Source: Perognathus longimembris pacificus
Taxonomy: Eukaryota > Chordata > Mammalia > Rodentia > Heteromyidae
NCBI RefSeq assembly: GCF_023159225.1
Contig: NC_063168.1
Coordinates: 57,887,398 to 57,951,397 of the forward strand
Length of the DNA: 64,000 bases
Direction: 5' to 3'
In this document: one piece after another, positions 43,926 through 55,300 of the stretch
How the letters are laid out: every line of letters starts with the position of its first letter
How positions within the stretch are numbered: position 1 is the first letter of the stretch
Notes under the pieces: generated by a model
Database searches by the model: none
Told to the model about the DNA's origin: nothing
The model's input: only the letters and a program-made list of their open reading frames with translations
Program-made: the position numbers and the translations under genes

Positions 43926-44819
43926 GCTCAAAATGAAGAGATTGAGGATTAGTGAATATAGTCATAACATTCAATGTACATATGTAAAAATGGAAGTAGG
44001 TAACGGGATAGATGGGTTGGGAAAAATAGGGGAGAATGATGGAAGGGGTGATATCGGATCAAGATGAATTGTACTCATAAATAGATATGTTGAAGTGAGA
44101 CCCCTTTGTACAATTATTTGATGATAATTCTTTAAAAGAACAAAAGAAAAATAGATCTAAAGGTAAGAGGTAAAATATATTTTGAATAAATGAATGAGTG
44201 AATCCTATGTCTTTCCTAGACTTCCTAGACTTTCTTTCCTGGAATACTACTTCAGAATGTTTTAATGTACTTTCCCCGCTTTCTAGATGTTCGGTTCTTG
44301 ATGGTCTTAAACATCTTTGGGATCTTTGGGACCTACCCTATCAATAAAATGGTTTAGCTCAAAGTCTCTAACAGCCTCCCAAAGGTGACTTATTAATGAA
44401 TCCTCTTTCTTTCCCTGGTTTTGGTCAGCTTTCAGGCAGTTTTCCCCCATGTAATCCCTTTTATCTTCTTATTTGGACATCATTCTCTCCAAGTGCTCAC
44501 TCTACGTTTCTTCACTTTCCCCTTCTATATACGGCTTGCACTAGTGTAGCTTGGTCATCTCATTCTTTTACTGAGCAAGCATTCCTACAGCTTCAAGGCA
44601 AACTTTTAGCTTGAAGATTCTCTAGTCACTAGCTCTAGTCCAAACTTACCATATGAATCCTCCCACATTTCTAACAACTAACTTATTACTCGTTCCACAG
44701 ACCCCTTAAATTCACTTATATTCTTTTCCCTTAACCCCCATTTCTGTCCGTCTTCCTTATCTCCAATATGGTGTGGAATATTTCCAAATCATTTGATCTG
44801 TAATCAGTATCATCATCCT
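43926..44819. other. No firm feature
   Basis: Unique or very old sequence. The texture at 44380-44780 (pyrimidine-rich, with phrases like TTCTCTCCAAGTGCTCACTC) may be more L2 but cannot be followed. Confidence 0.4.
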
Positions 44820-45095
44820 TACCTCTCTCTTTTGCTCATTGCTCTTGTCACCAAGTCTTGTTCGTGCCTCTGAAATGCCTCTCAAATTTCTCCCCTCGCT
44901 TTCATTCCCACAGATACAGCCCTGCATCCATTTTCATTATCCTTTTCCTTAGATTACAGTAATAACATTTAATTGCCTTCTCAGCATCCAGTCCTTGTCT
45001 ATTTCACGTCTTCTTAACTTAGTTTTAGTTCTAAAACATAAATATGGAAGTGTCCCCACACCCTGAAAACCATATCTGTCATCTCCCTGTTACCT

Positions 45096-45143
<48 letters not shown>

Positions 45144-45845
45144 ACAAATACAGCACAAGCACATTTCTTTTACCTTAATTAGGCCTTCTAAGAAATGTAT
45201 CCGTTTTGTTGGGTTCCTATTGGAAATACTCTCTATAATATGTGTGAGTTTGCCTGGTGTCAAGTTCATGTCCAGTTTTTCCTCAGCATGCACCTCTTGC
45301 CTTAGGCACACAAATGTTTCTATTTCTAAGTCCACTTCCATGAGACCAGAGGCTTGACTGCAAATTCTATGAGCTCAGAGGCTCTGTTTTACTGACTGCT
45401 GTAGCCCTATTGCAACCCCCTAGTCCCCTAGTCCCACCCCAGCCATGCCAGGGTGAGTGAGTACTTTTCCATTCTCCTTTGCCTCAGCTGGTTCCTTTAC
45501 CTGGGGTGCACTTCTCCTGGCTTTATGGTGGTGAATGTCAGTTCCTCATCCTCTAAGAGCTAGCTCAAATATCAATCTCCATGAAGGCTGACCTACAGCA
45601 ATTTTCCTTCTCTGTATACCTCAAACATTTTCTTCAAAATGCCAGGCTAGCATTTACTTCCTTGTACACTGGTTATTTGAATATGTGTGTCTTTCTTCAC
45701 TTAATCTGAATTCTCTGGGAAGAGAGTAAGAAATGAGAATGCATCTTACTCACCTCTAGTTTCAAGCCCAGAACATCACAGTGAGTCAGTAGGTTCTTAA
45801 TACTTGAGATGGAAGAAAATGGGGTCAGATTTTACCTTATTTTTT
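44820..45845 (+). mobile_element. L2 LINE relic, sense, with CA repeat inside
   Basis: GATTACAGTAATAACATTTAATT then CAGCTGGTTCCTTTACCTGG, GTGCACTTCTCCTGGCT, AGAGCTAGCTCAAATATCAA, AAGGCTGACCTACAGCAATT and GTTCTTAATACTTGAGATG agree with L2 order. Non-coding. A (CA)21 microsatellite lies at 45099-45140. Confidence 0.6.
45099..45140. repeat. (CA)n microsatellite
   Basis: A pure run of about 21 AC units. Likely length-variable between individuals. Confidence 0.95.
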
Positions 45846-46426
45846 TAATCTTTAAATAATTCTACAAATGGGTTTCAATTGAGTATGTCAGTTTATGAGT
45901 ATAGTGAGCCTTGCTCCATGGTGTAAGTCTACTCTACAGAGCACTGTTTCTGCTGTCTCCAGTTGGCCTGCTGAATCCTAGAACCATGGAATGTCAGAAC
46001 AAAAGAGGGAAACTGAGGTACACCAGTTGAAATGATTAATCCAAGGCCATTTGGTGGGGATAGAAGCCAGCACTAGGACTATTTGAGCTGACACTTTTAG
46101 TTTAGTATTTTTCTACTTTAGCCTCTGTTTGTAGATCCCTCTTTGCTTTGTCTTCACTCAACAACCTCCCTGTATGAAGAGAATGTTTCAGGTAGTATTA
46201 GGAAATGCAAGAATCATTAAGTTTATGTATGCTTGTGTGCATGTGTGTGTATATACATGTGTGTTTATTTGTTTTTCTTTCTTTCTTACCCTACCCCACC
46301 ACCCTCTGTGCAGGGTCATTGACCTCTGGCAATGAGTAGTCTATGAATTTGAAAGAAATTATAAGAAGAAAAATTATGATTCCTGGCTCTTCCCAAGTCA
46401 TTTGCCTTCTAGAAAATGCCCTATAT
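45846..46426. other. Unique sequence with a weak MIR
   Basis: 45985-46100 (AAGAGGGAAACTGAGGTAC, then CCAAGGCCATTTGGTGGG) is probably a sense MIR fragment. A TG-rich segment lies at 46225-46270. Confidence 0.4.
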
Positions 46427-46640
46427 GGGCTGGGAATATGGCCTAGTTGTAGAGTGTTAGACTCACATACATGAAGCCCTGGGTTCGATTCCTCAGCACC
46501 ACATATACAGAAAAAGCCAAAAGTGGCGCTGTGGCCCAAGTGATAGAGTGCTAGCCTTGAGCAAAAAGAAGCCAGGGACAGTGCTCAGACCCTCCTGAGT
46601 TAAGCCCCAGGACTGGCAAAAAGAAAAAAGAAAAAGAAAA
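46427..46640 (+). mobile_element. ID-dimer SINE
   Basis: TGGGCTGGGAATATGGCCTAG, GGGTTCGATTCCTCAGCACC, GTGGCGCTGTGGCCCAAG, GTGCTAGCCTTGAGC, CCAGGACTGGC and a degenerate A-rich tail. The box B-like word GGTTCGATTCC is intact. Confidence 0.85.
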
Positions 46641-47704
46641 TTCCCAATTCCTACTCAAGTTAATCTATGACACACACAACCACAAGGGAGTCGAAGGATC
46701 CAAAGTCAGCTTTGAAATGTCACTGTCAGCAGACTCGTAGATCCAGACACAGGATGGCAAATGCTGAACCCATGTGCCTCAGTCTCAGTCCATCATCTTG
46801 GCAGACAATAACCTTATGGCAGCCTATGGCCTCTGTCCTGCCCTGGCCCCCTGGGGCTTAGACAAGTAGCAAAGCTTAGCTCAAAGATTGTCAAGTGTCA
46901 GCCATTCTCCAATATCAAATTAAAACAACAACAACAACGAAATCTGCTTTACTCTCAATAGACATGGTTTTATTGTAATTGCCTGGATTTGAATAGCATG
47001 CCATAACCATCCCCCTAAATTGGACTTCTTTAGATTTATTAAGCTATTTATTGAATGGTGGGTAATAAACATTCAGGATTAACAGCTCTGCAACTACTCT
47101 GCACCAGTTACATAGTGAGTTGCTAAACTCCCATAAAATAATTATGAATCAGTTACCATGCTGACAAACCGCAATTGTCAAAAGTTCAATGCAGACTCAG
47201 GGCCTTATTTAAAAGTTTGCTATTGTTTGCAGCTTTGAATCTCGTTTTCCTGTCTGCTGGCTCTCCTTTTCTTTCTACTTTCTCTACATTCTCTCTGTTG
47301 TCTTCCCCTCTCTTGTTCTTCATTTATAATACATAAAAGTAGCAGAGTATGAAGGAGAAGACACTAAGGTGAGACCAGATAGGTGAGCTCTGGAGAGACC
47401 TCTGCAATTCCAGAGACATCAGCCAAATCATGCCCTGAGCCACGAAGATGCCAAGCATCCAGGACACAAAAGGCTTTTGATGCCTTCCACTTCCTTCCCC
47501 TTTCCTGCTCTACCTGCATCCAGATCTTGACTGGTCCTGCAGCCCAGTTGTCTCTATGCATCCCCTCCTGGCTCGTATTTGACAACTCAGGGGGTTGTCA
47601 AGGCTCTCTGTGACTTGGTCTACCACCTTCCCCCTTTAACACCAATCATACCATCTTATCTAGGATCCCAGGGTGCTCTAGATTTCCATTCAGATCAAAT
47701 GAAA
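46641..47704. other. Unique sequence; candidate conserved block at 46955-47245
   Basis: 46955-47245 is AT-rich without homopolymers, with words such as TTTATTGTAATTGCC, GTAATAAACATTCAGG and AATAATTATGAATCAG. It could be an enhancer of a developmental gene. No exon or repeat is seen. Confidence 0.4.
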
Positions 47705-47802
47705 ATATATGTATGTATGCATGTATGTACGTATGTATGTATGTACGTATGTATGTATGTATGTATGTATGTATGTATGTATGTGTGGGTGGATGGATAT
47801 TG
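47705..47802. repeat. (ATGT)n microsatellite
   Basis: About 24 near-perfect TATG/ATGT units with CATG and ACGT variants at the left. It abuts an antisense SINE, so it may have grown from the SINE tail. Confidence 0.9.
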
Positions 47803-48022
47803 TGCTGGTACTGGGGCTTGAACTGAGGACCTGGGCATTGTCCCTGAGCATTTTTGTTCAAGGCTAGTGCTCTATCACTTGAGTCACATTGCCATTTCTT
47901 GCTCTTTCTGGTGGTTAATTGAAGCTAAGAGTCTCATGGACTTTCCTGCCTGGTCTGGCTTTGAACTGCAACCTCCCGAGTAGCTAAGGTTACAGGCATG
48001 AGCCACCAGTGTCCAGCTTGAA
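47803..48022 (-). mobile_element. B1-head/ID-tail composite SINE, antisense
   Basis: GTGCTGGTACTGGGGCTTG, GTTCAAGGCTAGTGCTCTATC, ACTTGAGTCACATTGCC, CTGGTCTGGCTTTGAACTGC, GAGTAGCTAAGGTTACAGGC in antisense order. Confidence 0.85.
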
Positions 48023-48420
48023 AATATTTTTAAATTGTGGCAAAATATGCACAACCTTAGCCCTGCTATGTTAGACATTACTAAAGGAAGATTCAGTTAG
48101 CATTTTTAAGAAGGTTCACATTCTTGTGCACATCATTTCCTTTCATACTTAAGATTCTTTTCATCTTTCAAAACTGAAGCCGAATGTGCATTGAATGTTA
48201 TCTCTCTGTTTCCCTCACTCCCTATTACTGTCAGTCGCTGTTCTGCCTTCTATCTCTGGTTTTGCCTTCCCTACAAAGTGGAATCATACAAGATTTGCCG
48301 CACATGACTTGCTTATTCAGTTAACAAAATGTCCTCAAGGTTTATCCATTTAGAACTACGTGTTAGAAGATTCTTTCTTTCTAAGACATATATGTATATG
48401 TTTATAGGTATATAATTAAT
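48023..48420 (-). mobile_element. Old L1 tail, antisense
   Basis: TTTTAAATTGTGGCAAAATATGC, AAGGTTCACATTCTTGTGC, CAAAGTGGAATCATACAAG, GTTTATCCATTTAGAACTAC-type order follows the complement of the L1 terminal region. Probably split by the SINE at 47803. Confidence 0.6.
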
Positions 48421-49565
48421 TAATGATTTATTGATTAATTAATAATTGATTAATAAATGTATCCATTACAATTTTTTATACAAAATTATCTTTCATTTGT
48501 AGATTACAAATACCACATATTATTGATCCATCCATTCATATGTAGTCAGTCCTATGCCATTGGCTTACTATGAATAGTCTCATTATGAACAGATGTACAG
48601 ATATCTATTTGAGGCTGTGATTTGAATATTTTTGATGAATACAAATAAGTATGATTTGTGTAATCTGGTCTAATTTTTATTTGATTTTTTAAAAAATAAT
48701 TGTAATTTTTTTCCACAGCTTACAAATTTAAAACAAATTAATAATACTCAAATTTAAATATTTGAATTAACAACTAACCATTATATCAACTTAATATTTT
48801 AATTGATTTTTTTAATTATAAGGATAATATATGTACTTCATGGGCAGTTTAAAATAAATATGGAAAAGTTGGTAGAACAAAGTAAATTACTCAGACTACC
48901 ACCAATCAATCAGAGATAACTTGTGTTGACACTGTGGAATATTTCTGTCCAACATTCCTTCTCTTTATAGCATTATATTCATAGTTTATGTGAGTTAATT
49001 TTTGTTTCCCAAACAGAACTATTTAACTTGTACTGCCTATACAATCTAGATTTTTTTTACTCTATATTGTACTGTGACTATTTCTTGGTGTGGTTAAATG
49101 TTGTACATATATGTAAATCACCATACAAAGTTCTGATATCTAAATGCACTGTTACAGAATACAGTTAAATTGGATTAATAAAAGTATCCACTACAATTTA
49201 TTCTCCTACAAAATTACCTTTCTTTTGTAGAAAAGTTGAGTGATAATTGTAAGAATATAAAATTAATCAAATACGTGAATGTGTCAAAACCTTTGAGTTT
49301 TCTAAAACTCAAAGCATCTGCCCAGAAATCATATTTCTTGTTTGATTTAAAAAAACAAAACATTCATTGTGACCTTGAAGAAATAGGTAATGAAAACAAA
49401 CAGTGGGGAAATAATCTACCATTCTGATGGCTAAGGACAATTATAAGGTTTAATTTTCAAGTCCTAGCTGCTCCTTGGTTTTCCTTTTCTCTTTTTTAAA
49501 ATAATTGTTACAAACCTATATGTGCATGTGTCTAATAGCTATCAAGTTCTACATTCATTTGTCAT
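48421..49565. other. AT-rich block with a diverged direct repeat
   Basis: Two similar segments, 48446-48503 and 49172-49231, share TTAATAAA.GTATCCA.TACAATTT and ACAAAATTA.CTTTC. At 48780-49130 the words TACTTCATGGGCAGTTTAAA and GAGATAACTTGTGTTGACAC resemble an ancient LINE segment, also at 56290-56480. No gene. Confidence 0.5.
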
Positions 49566-49818
49566 ATGTCAATCTTTTTTTTTTTCCCCAGTTGGCCATG
49601 GGGCTTGAACTCTGGACCAGGACATTGTCTCTGAGCTCTTCAGCTCAAGGCTAGCATGCTGCCACTTGAGCCACAGCACCACTTCTGGTTTTCTGGTGGT
49701 TACTTGGAGATAACAATCTCACAGACTTTCCTGCCCAGGCTGGCTTTGAACCAAGATCCTCAGATCTCAGCCTACTGAGTAGCTAGGATTATAGGCAGGA
49801 GCCACTTGCACCTGGCTA
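49566..49818 (-). mobile_element. B1-head/ID-tail composite SINE, antisense
   Basis: Poly-T start (49575-49587), CATGGGGCTTGAACTCTGG, CTCAAGGCTAGCATGCTGCC, CTTGAGCCACAGCACCAC, CAGGCTGGCTTTGAACC, GAGTAGCTAGGATTATAGGC. Both modules complete. Confidence 0.9.
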
Positions 49819-49869
49819 CATATGTCAATCTTGATAAGACTGTGACAACTTCTTCTTATTTCCCTGAGG

Positions 49870-50482
49870 GCACATACAATAATTTTTTTAAACTTTTTTC
49901 TTTATTGTCAAAGTGTGGTACAGAGGGGTTACAGATTCATATGTAAGGCAGTGAGTACATTTCTTGTTTAACTTGTTACCTCCTCCCTCATTTTTCCCCT
50001 ACCTCCCCCTCCCTCTTCCTTTCTCCCCCCAACAGTTGTGCTGTTGATTTACACCAAATCGTTTTTTAAGTATTGCATTGGGAATGGTTTGTCTTTTTGT
50101 CCTTTGTCTCTCAATTTTGATATTCCCTTTCCCTTCCCCAGTTCTAATACCTGTATAAACAGTATCCAGGAAATTCGGATGAGATATAATGGTAGTGGGG
50201 ATACAACCACAGGAAGGGAATACAAGAGAAACAAAACTAAACAAAACAAACAGACAAGAAAAAAATAAAAAAGGTACGGTTTCACATGGCATGTTGATAA
50301 TAATCACAACAGTGGTATAACTCTTGTCTCCGTAACATGGAGTTCATTTCACTTGGCATCATCTTGTGTGATCTTATGGGTGTAGCTATTGGGGTATTTT
50401 GATCTTCTACCATGCCTAGCCTAAACATGTACTAGCTATTCCTTATGAGGGACACCATAGAGTTTAGCACATACAATAATTT
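49870..50482 (-). mobile_element. 5'-truncated L1-type retroposon, antisense, with perfect 16-bp target duplication
   Basis: GCACATACAATAATTT occurs at 49870-49885 and again at 50467-50482, and bounds 581 bp between. On the minus strand the insert ends in an A-rich tail (plus strand TTTTTTAAACTTTTTTC). Its inside includes CTTTATTGTCAAAGTG, CTTACCTCCTCC-like pyrimidine DNA, and a CATGGAGTTCATTTCACTTG segment with L1-tail wording. No coding. The perfect duplication implies a fairly recent insertion. Confidence 0.8.
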
Positions 50483-50964
50483 ATTTATCTCCTGACACTG
50501 ACTCATTTCTGTCCCATTACTCAGGAGGTTTTAGACCTCCTAAAATGTCCTCCCCTTCTTTGATGGACCACCTGTCTCTTCTGGAATCACTGCCTGTATG
50601 TTTGTCCTCCCTGGTTGATTCCATTTCATATTAACTCATCCAAACATATCGTAATCCAGTTAGCCTTTAAATACAGACATGAACAGAGACACATTGTAAA
50701 CTAGAAGAAACAAGTTTCATGACAAATGCACAAATATCACCCAGTCTTACATTCCTGAAATGCAACCTCCCTTTACATCTGTGATCTTCCAAACCCAGGT
50801 TCTCATCGACAGATGATCCTTAAGGGATTGGACTGGAGAACAATCCCCAAATACTTGGACTCTCCTCAAAAGATGGACGTAGAATATTTTGAGATAAGCC
50901 TACATGTTAATCAGGATTGTATCTTACTATCTGCATATTTTCTCTGTAGAGCCCAGAAGATTAC
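50483..50964. other. No recognised feature
   Basis: Unique sequence up to the antisense SINE. Confidence 0.55.
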
Positions 50965-50971
50965 AAAACAC

Positions 50972-51174
50972 TTTTTTTTTTTTGCCAGTCATGGGGCTTG
51001 AACTCAGGGCCTGAGCACTGTCCCTGGCTTCTTTTTGCTCAAGGCTAGCGCTCTACCACTTGAGCCACAGCACCACTTCTGGCCTTTTCTATATATGTGG
51101 TGCCAAGGAAATCAAATCCAAGGCTTCGTGTATACGAGGCAAGCACTCTACCAGTAGGTCATATTCACAGCCCC
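50972..51174 (-). mobile_element. ID-dimer SINE, antisense
   Basis: T-run, then GCCAGTCATGGGGCTTGAAC, TTTTTGCTCAAGGCTAGCGC, ACTTGAGCCACAGCACC, and a left module ending TCACAGCCCC. A 7-bp duplication AAAACAC lies at 50965-50971 and 51175-51181. Confidence 0.88.
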
Positions 51175-51181
51175 AAAACAC

Positions 51182-52149
51182 CTTTTAAAAGAAATTTCAG
51201 AAATAAAACTTTGCCCCCAGGGAAATCTAAACATTATACAGTAACTCCACCGTAACGTAACAGAGGCCATCTGAAAACTGCCTCCAAATTCAACTTAGCA
51301 AAGTCTTATGAAATCTTCTCCAGTAAAATAAAATGCTACAGTTTCCTTTAAAGGGGCTTTATGTGCGAAAGATCGAAGGTCTTTGGGTCATCAGTTTAAA
51401 CTTTTTCCTTTGAATCCTATTTCTGGATCTGAACCATTGTAGAATCTTCATTCTCACATAAAATTTTGAAACTAAGAGGACATACCTTCCGTCCCATAAT
51501 CGTACCAAATCTATGTCAATAATCATAGGTAACAGCTTTAAATGACTCAGTCCCTGATGGTTTAAGATCACACTGTTTTCAGACACAGCTATAATCAATC
51601 TGGTAACACAAGCTAGGAGTATTTACTTCAGTGATGATGGCCTCAAGAGAAAGCAAATATTTGCTTATCAGTTAAGTGTTTCTCAGGAATAGGGTAGACT
51701 TTCCTTTATGGTTCTGGCTATTTATGTCTTGATGAGTCATGATAAGAATTTCGATTCATATTAGATAATGAATTCTTGAGAACAGGATTTTAGGATTTTA
51801 CCTCTTTTTTGTTTATGTTATTTTGTAACTTAGAAAAATAAAATACTGCACTTAGTAACCACAGGGATGGGAATGGGGTAGATAGGACAGGACAGGGCAT
51901 CAAACACAATTTCTTGGTATTGGGTTTTGATGATATATCCCAGGTGGCTATGTGCCCTGGGCAGGCAAAACTCTGCCGATCATCTTCAACTCCCAAGGCT
52001 AGAGTTGGATGAACCTCTATATCCCTGGGCCTGGACTTTCTAAGTTGAAATCCTGATTTCCTTTGGATTCCTCGTTGTGTGTCTAGGGTAGAAGAGAAGA
52101 AGGGAAAAATCTTACGTGGAAGCACGAATTCATAAAATTAGATTTTAAA
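51182..52149. other. No recognised feature
   Basis: Unique sequence. A 111-codon minus-strand frame at 51790-52125 shows no domain and is treated as chance. Confidence 0.5.
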
Positions 52150-52685
52150 AATTCCATCGGCAAATCATCCTTGCCATTACCATCATTATTGTTTTTGTGG
52201 ACATATACATATTATAAAGTGACTGCAGGACCTCATTAAGTGGACGATTTGTCTTTTCGGTGACTGGCTTATTCCACTTAGCGTAATGTCTCAAGTTTCA
52301 TCCATGTTTCAGCATATGTCAAAATTTACTTCCTTTTCAAGATTAATATTCCATTGTTATGTGTAGATGACGTTTCAGTCATCCATCCATCCATCCATCC
52401 AGTCATCCATCTATGACTGCTAACATTTTGTTGACATAGACTATATTGATCTGTACATATCTGAATCCTTCCAGTTCTTTTTGGTATATACACAGAAGTA
52501 GATGGTATTTTCTTTCTTTCTCTCCTTTCCTTCCTTCCTTCTTTCCTTTTTGCTTTTCTTTCCTTCCTTCCCTCCTTCTTTCCTCTCTTCTTCCCTCCAT
52601 TCCCTCCCTTCCCTTTCCTCCCTTTCCCTCCCTCCTTCCCTCCCCCCTCCTACTACTCTTTTTTCTTGCTTGCTTTCTTACTCTC

Positions 52686-52725
<40 letters not shown>

Positions 52726-53170
52726 CTTCCTTTCCTTTATCACTTTCTCCCTTCACTACTTCCTCCTTCCCCCCATTCCATTCTCCATTCCTGTTTTCCC
52801 CTTCTCACTTCCCCTTTCACCCTTCCTCCTTCCTCTCCCTTCTAGCCATTCTTACTCATTTAAGGAAGTAACATAGTGTTTTCCTTAGTGGCTGTCCTAT
52901 TTTACATGCCTGTCAGCAGGGAAAAATGTTCCACTTTCTTCAATTCCTGTGGATGCTTGCTTTTTTCTGTTATTTTGCATGTGTGCTTCAAAATAATTAT
53001 CCTCCAAGTATGATTTAGTGTCTCAGCATAGTTTGAGCTTGCATTTCTCCAGTATCTCCATATGTTAAGTATCCTTTCCTGTGTTTATTGGTCATTTGCT
53101 TACTTTTTTTGGAGAAATATCTCTACAGTCTTTGCCCGTATTTTTAAGCAAAAAACTCATTAAAAAATTC
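52150..53170 (-). mobile_element. Old L1 tail, antisense, containing a pyrimidine tract
   Basis: Left part: TGACTGGCTTATTCCACTTAG, CGTAATGTCTCAAGTTTCATCC, ATTAATATTCCATTGTTATG. Right part: TGCCTGTCAGCAGGG, TTCTTCAATTCCTGTGGATG, GGTCATTTGCTTAC. Both follow the complement of L1. The middle (52502-52850) is replaced by CT-rich DNA. An (ATCC)n run is at 52379-52404. Confidence 0.7.
52502..52855. repeat. Pyrimidine (CT/TTCC) tract with (CT)n core
   Basis: About 350 bases with few purines, including a pure CT run at about 52691-52720. It is the strand mirror of the purine tract at 30121, also inside an L1. Confidence 0.9.
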
Positions 53171-54225
53171 ATTAATTTTTTATTTGGGCTTCCAATTAAG
53201 AGTTAAAGAAACCACTCTACTGACTGAAAAAAAAAAAGAAAAATCATATTTTAAAACCTCTAACCTATTTCATGCCCTTCAGGAAATTCTGCTCTTTCTA
53301 CATGTGCCTCTTCACAAAGATATACTTTCATGTTCCAAATTTCTTTTCAATCATCAAAACTAATCCCCCACTCCGTACTCCCCCTTGCCCCCCTGTGATA
53401 TACAGCATTGCCAGGTAAGTAACTGTACTTGGCATTGTGTCAACAGATTAGAATTTCAGTTCACTTTCCTGGAGACAAAGGTGTCTGAGAAAAGCTAATT
53501 TCTATGCCAAGGCCTCCTGGCTGTTTTGTAGGCCACAGATGCAACATATAAGCTAAATAGAAGCAAGGGGAGGATGCAAACACAGCCTGAACCCTTGTCT
53601 CTAAGATTTGTCCTGGCCACATTTGACCTTGACAGCAAGACATCCCTAACCTTCACTTCTTACCCATAAAAAGAACTCAAGTGCTGAGCTGAAAGGATTT
53701 AAGGAAAGTCCTGACTGAAATGGGGAAAGGAACTGTATTTCTGGCATTTGATCCATCACCTCTGTTTCTCCTGTGAAAAATGTCTGTCATAGAGTATACC
53801 CAGTCCAGTTTGATTCTTTAGTTAATGACACATGGGAGCCTATTCTGGTTTTTGAATGACTCCTGTCTTTGAAATTCAAGAAGGGACCGAGGGGGAAAAT
53901 GTAAATCTTGCTTTTATAACCACTGCCCTGCCTGAGATTATCTCTTGGTCCAGAGGCCTCCACTTTCCATGGATCCAGTACAGCCTGGCTCTGTCCAGCT
54001 CCTATCACGCCACAATGCTTGTGTTCCTAAATCCTTGGGTAGCAGCTGAGTTTCCAAATATACTCCAAACGATCTACTTTGTCTTTGAGCTTTCCAATCT
54101 CAGTTATTAATGATCACGAAGTATAGAGTTGGCATAGATTATTGGAACTCATAGATTTGCTTCCTCCAGTGGGGCCAACATTATAAATCCTTCCTCTGAC
54201 AGACCTTCTATATTAATTTCATAAG
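53171..54225. other. No recognised feature
   Basis: Unique sequence. A-run at 53229-53238. Confidence 0.55.
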
Positions 54226-54580
54226 GTAACTTCAAGCAAGTACCAGAAGCAGAGTCTTAAACAAGAGAAATTTATTGTCTCATACTTCTAGAAAGCCAGA
54301 GGTCTGACCAAGGTGTTGGCAGGACCAAGCTTCCTGTGAAGGCTCTAGGGAGGCTGTTTCAGGCCTTTCTCTTGGCTTCTGGTAGGAAGTTTGTGGCAGC
54401 ATTAACTTCAGTCTTCATATGGCATTCTCCCAGGGTGTGAGCTCATACCTCTGTGTCTACAATGTGAGTTCCCATAGTCACCAATCATGTTGTTGGGTTT
54501 TCGTACTATTTGAAATTTTGACCCTGTCGACAATTACAGTCACCTTCTGTTAGGAACTCCAACATGCAGGTTCTCTATCT
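54226..54580. mobile_element. Old repeat tail, probably L1-type
   Basis: AGAGAAATTTATTGTCTCATAC, AAAGCCAGAGGTCTGACCAAG, GGTGTTGGCAGGACCAAGC, GGCTCTAGGGAGGCTG have the order of a common mammalian repeat beginning in ...ACAAATTTATT. Diverged; name uncertain. Confidence 0.45.
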
Positions 54581-54584
54581 CTGT

Positions 54585-54809
54585 CTCTGTCTCTGTCTCT
54601 CTCATATATATATATATATATTAGCACCACAGAGGGAAATATATATATATACACACATATATACATACATACATATATATATAGTCAAAGGAGTTTGATT
54701 ATGACATATATATCATATATACACACATACATATATGACTCTCATATATATGATATATAATATGTGATATATATACATATATATATATATTTCCCTCTGT
54801 GGTGCTAAT
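54585..54809. repeat. TA-rich inverted repeat complex
   Basis: The word TTAGCACCACAGAGGGAA plus the following AT run (54621-54650) returns as its exact complement at 54779-54808, giving 30-bp perfect arms with a 128-bp spacer of TA/CA microsatellite. A CTCTGT microsatellite precedes it (54575-54602). The spacer also holds an inverted copy of a 21-bp segment found at 55301-55321. Confidence 0.93.
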
Positions 54810-55009
54810 GGCACAGGAGGAATGTACAATCTTTAACATCTAACAGCTTATGGTTCAGAATCTTGGTCTAGTTTTGGACAAGTCAGACCTGGTGTCTTTC
54901 TTAGCCTCTCTTGGTTTGAAGTCTTCCTCTATAACAGGAAGTTGGAGAAAGAGGATGTTAAAACTGTCATCTGCCTCTAGAATCTCCCAAGTTTCAAATA
55001 GCTCTTCTA

Positions 55010-55252
55010 GCTGGGTGCCTGTCACTCATACCTGCAATTCTAGCTACACAGGAGGCTAAGTTCTGAGTATCCAGGTCTGAAATAAACCCTGGTTAGAAGG
55101 CCTTTGGGATTTTTATCTCCAGTTAACTAGCATGAAAGCTGGAAGTGGAGCTGTGGTTCAAGTGGTAGAGAAAAAAAAAAAAAAAGCTAAGGCACAATGC
55201 CTAGGCTCTTAGTTCAAGCAAACGTACTAGCAAACGAACAAACAAAATGCTC
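55010..55252 (+). mobile_element. B1-head/ID-tail composite SINE with internal poly-A
   Basis: GCTGGGTGCCTGTCACTCAT, CTGCAATTCTAGCTACACAG, AACTAGCATGAAAGCTGG, GTGGAGCTGTGGTTCAAGTGG, then a 16-A run at 55171-55186 inside the right module, then CTAGGCTCTTAGTTCAAGC. The internal A run is a microsatellite expansion. Confidence 0.8.
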
Positions 55253-55300
55253 CTAAAGAGTGAAACAGATTGGGATACATCGTGCACATGATTGAAAATA

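Noticed and set aside
47579..47861. Tyr-Val-Cys-Met repeat peptide
   Set aside because: Direct translation of the (ATGT)n microsatellite.
52446..52876. Ser/Phe/Pro-rich frames over 120 codons
   Set aside because: Artefact of the pyrimidine tract at 52502-52855.
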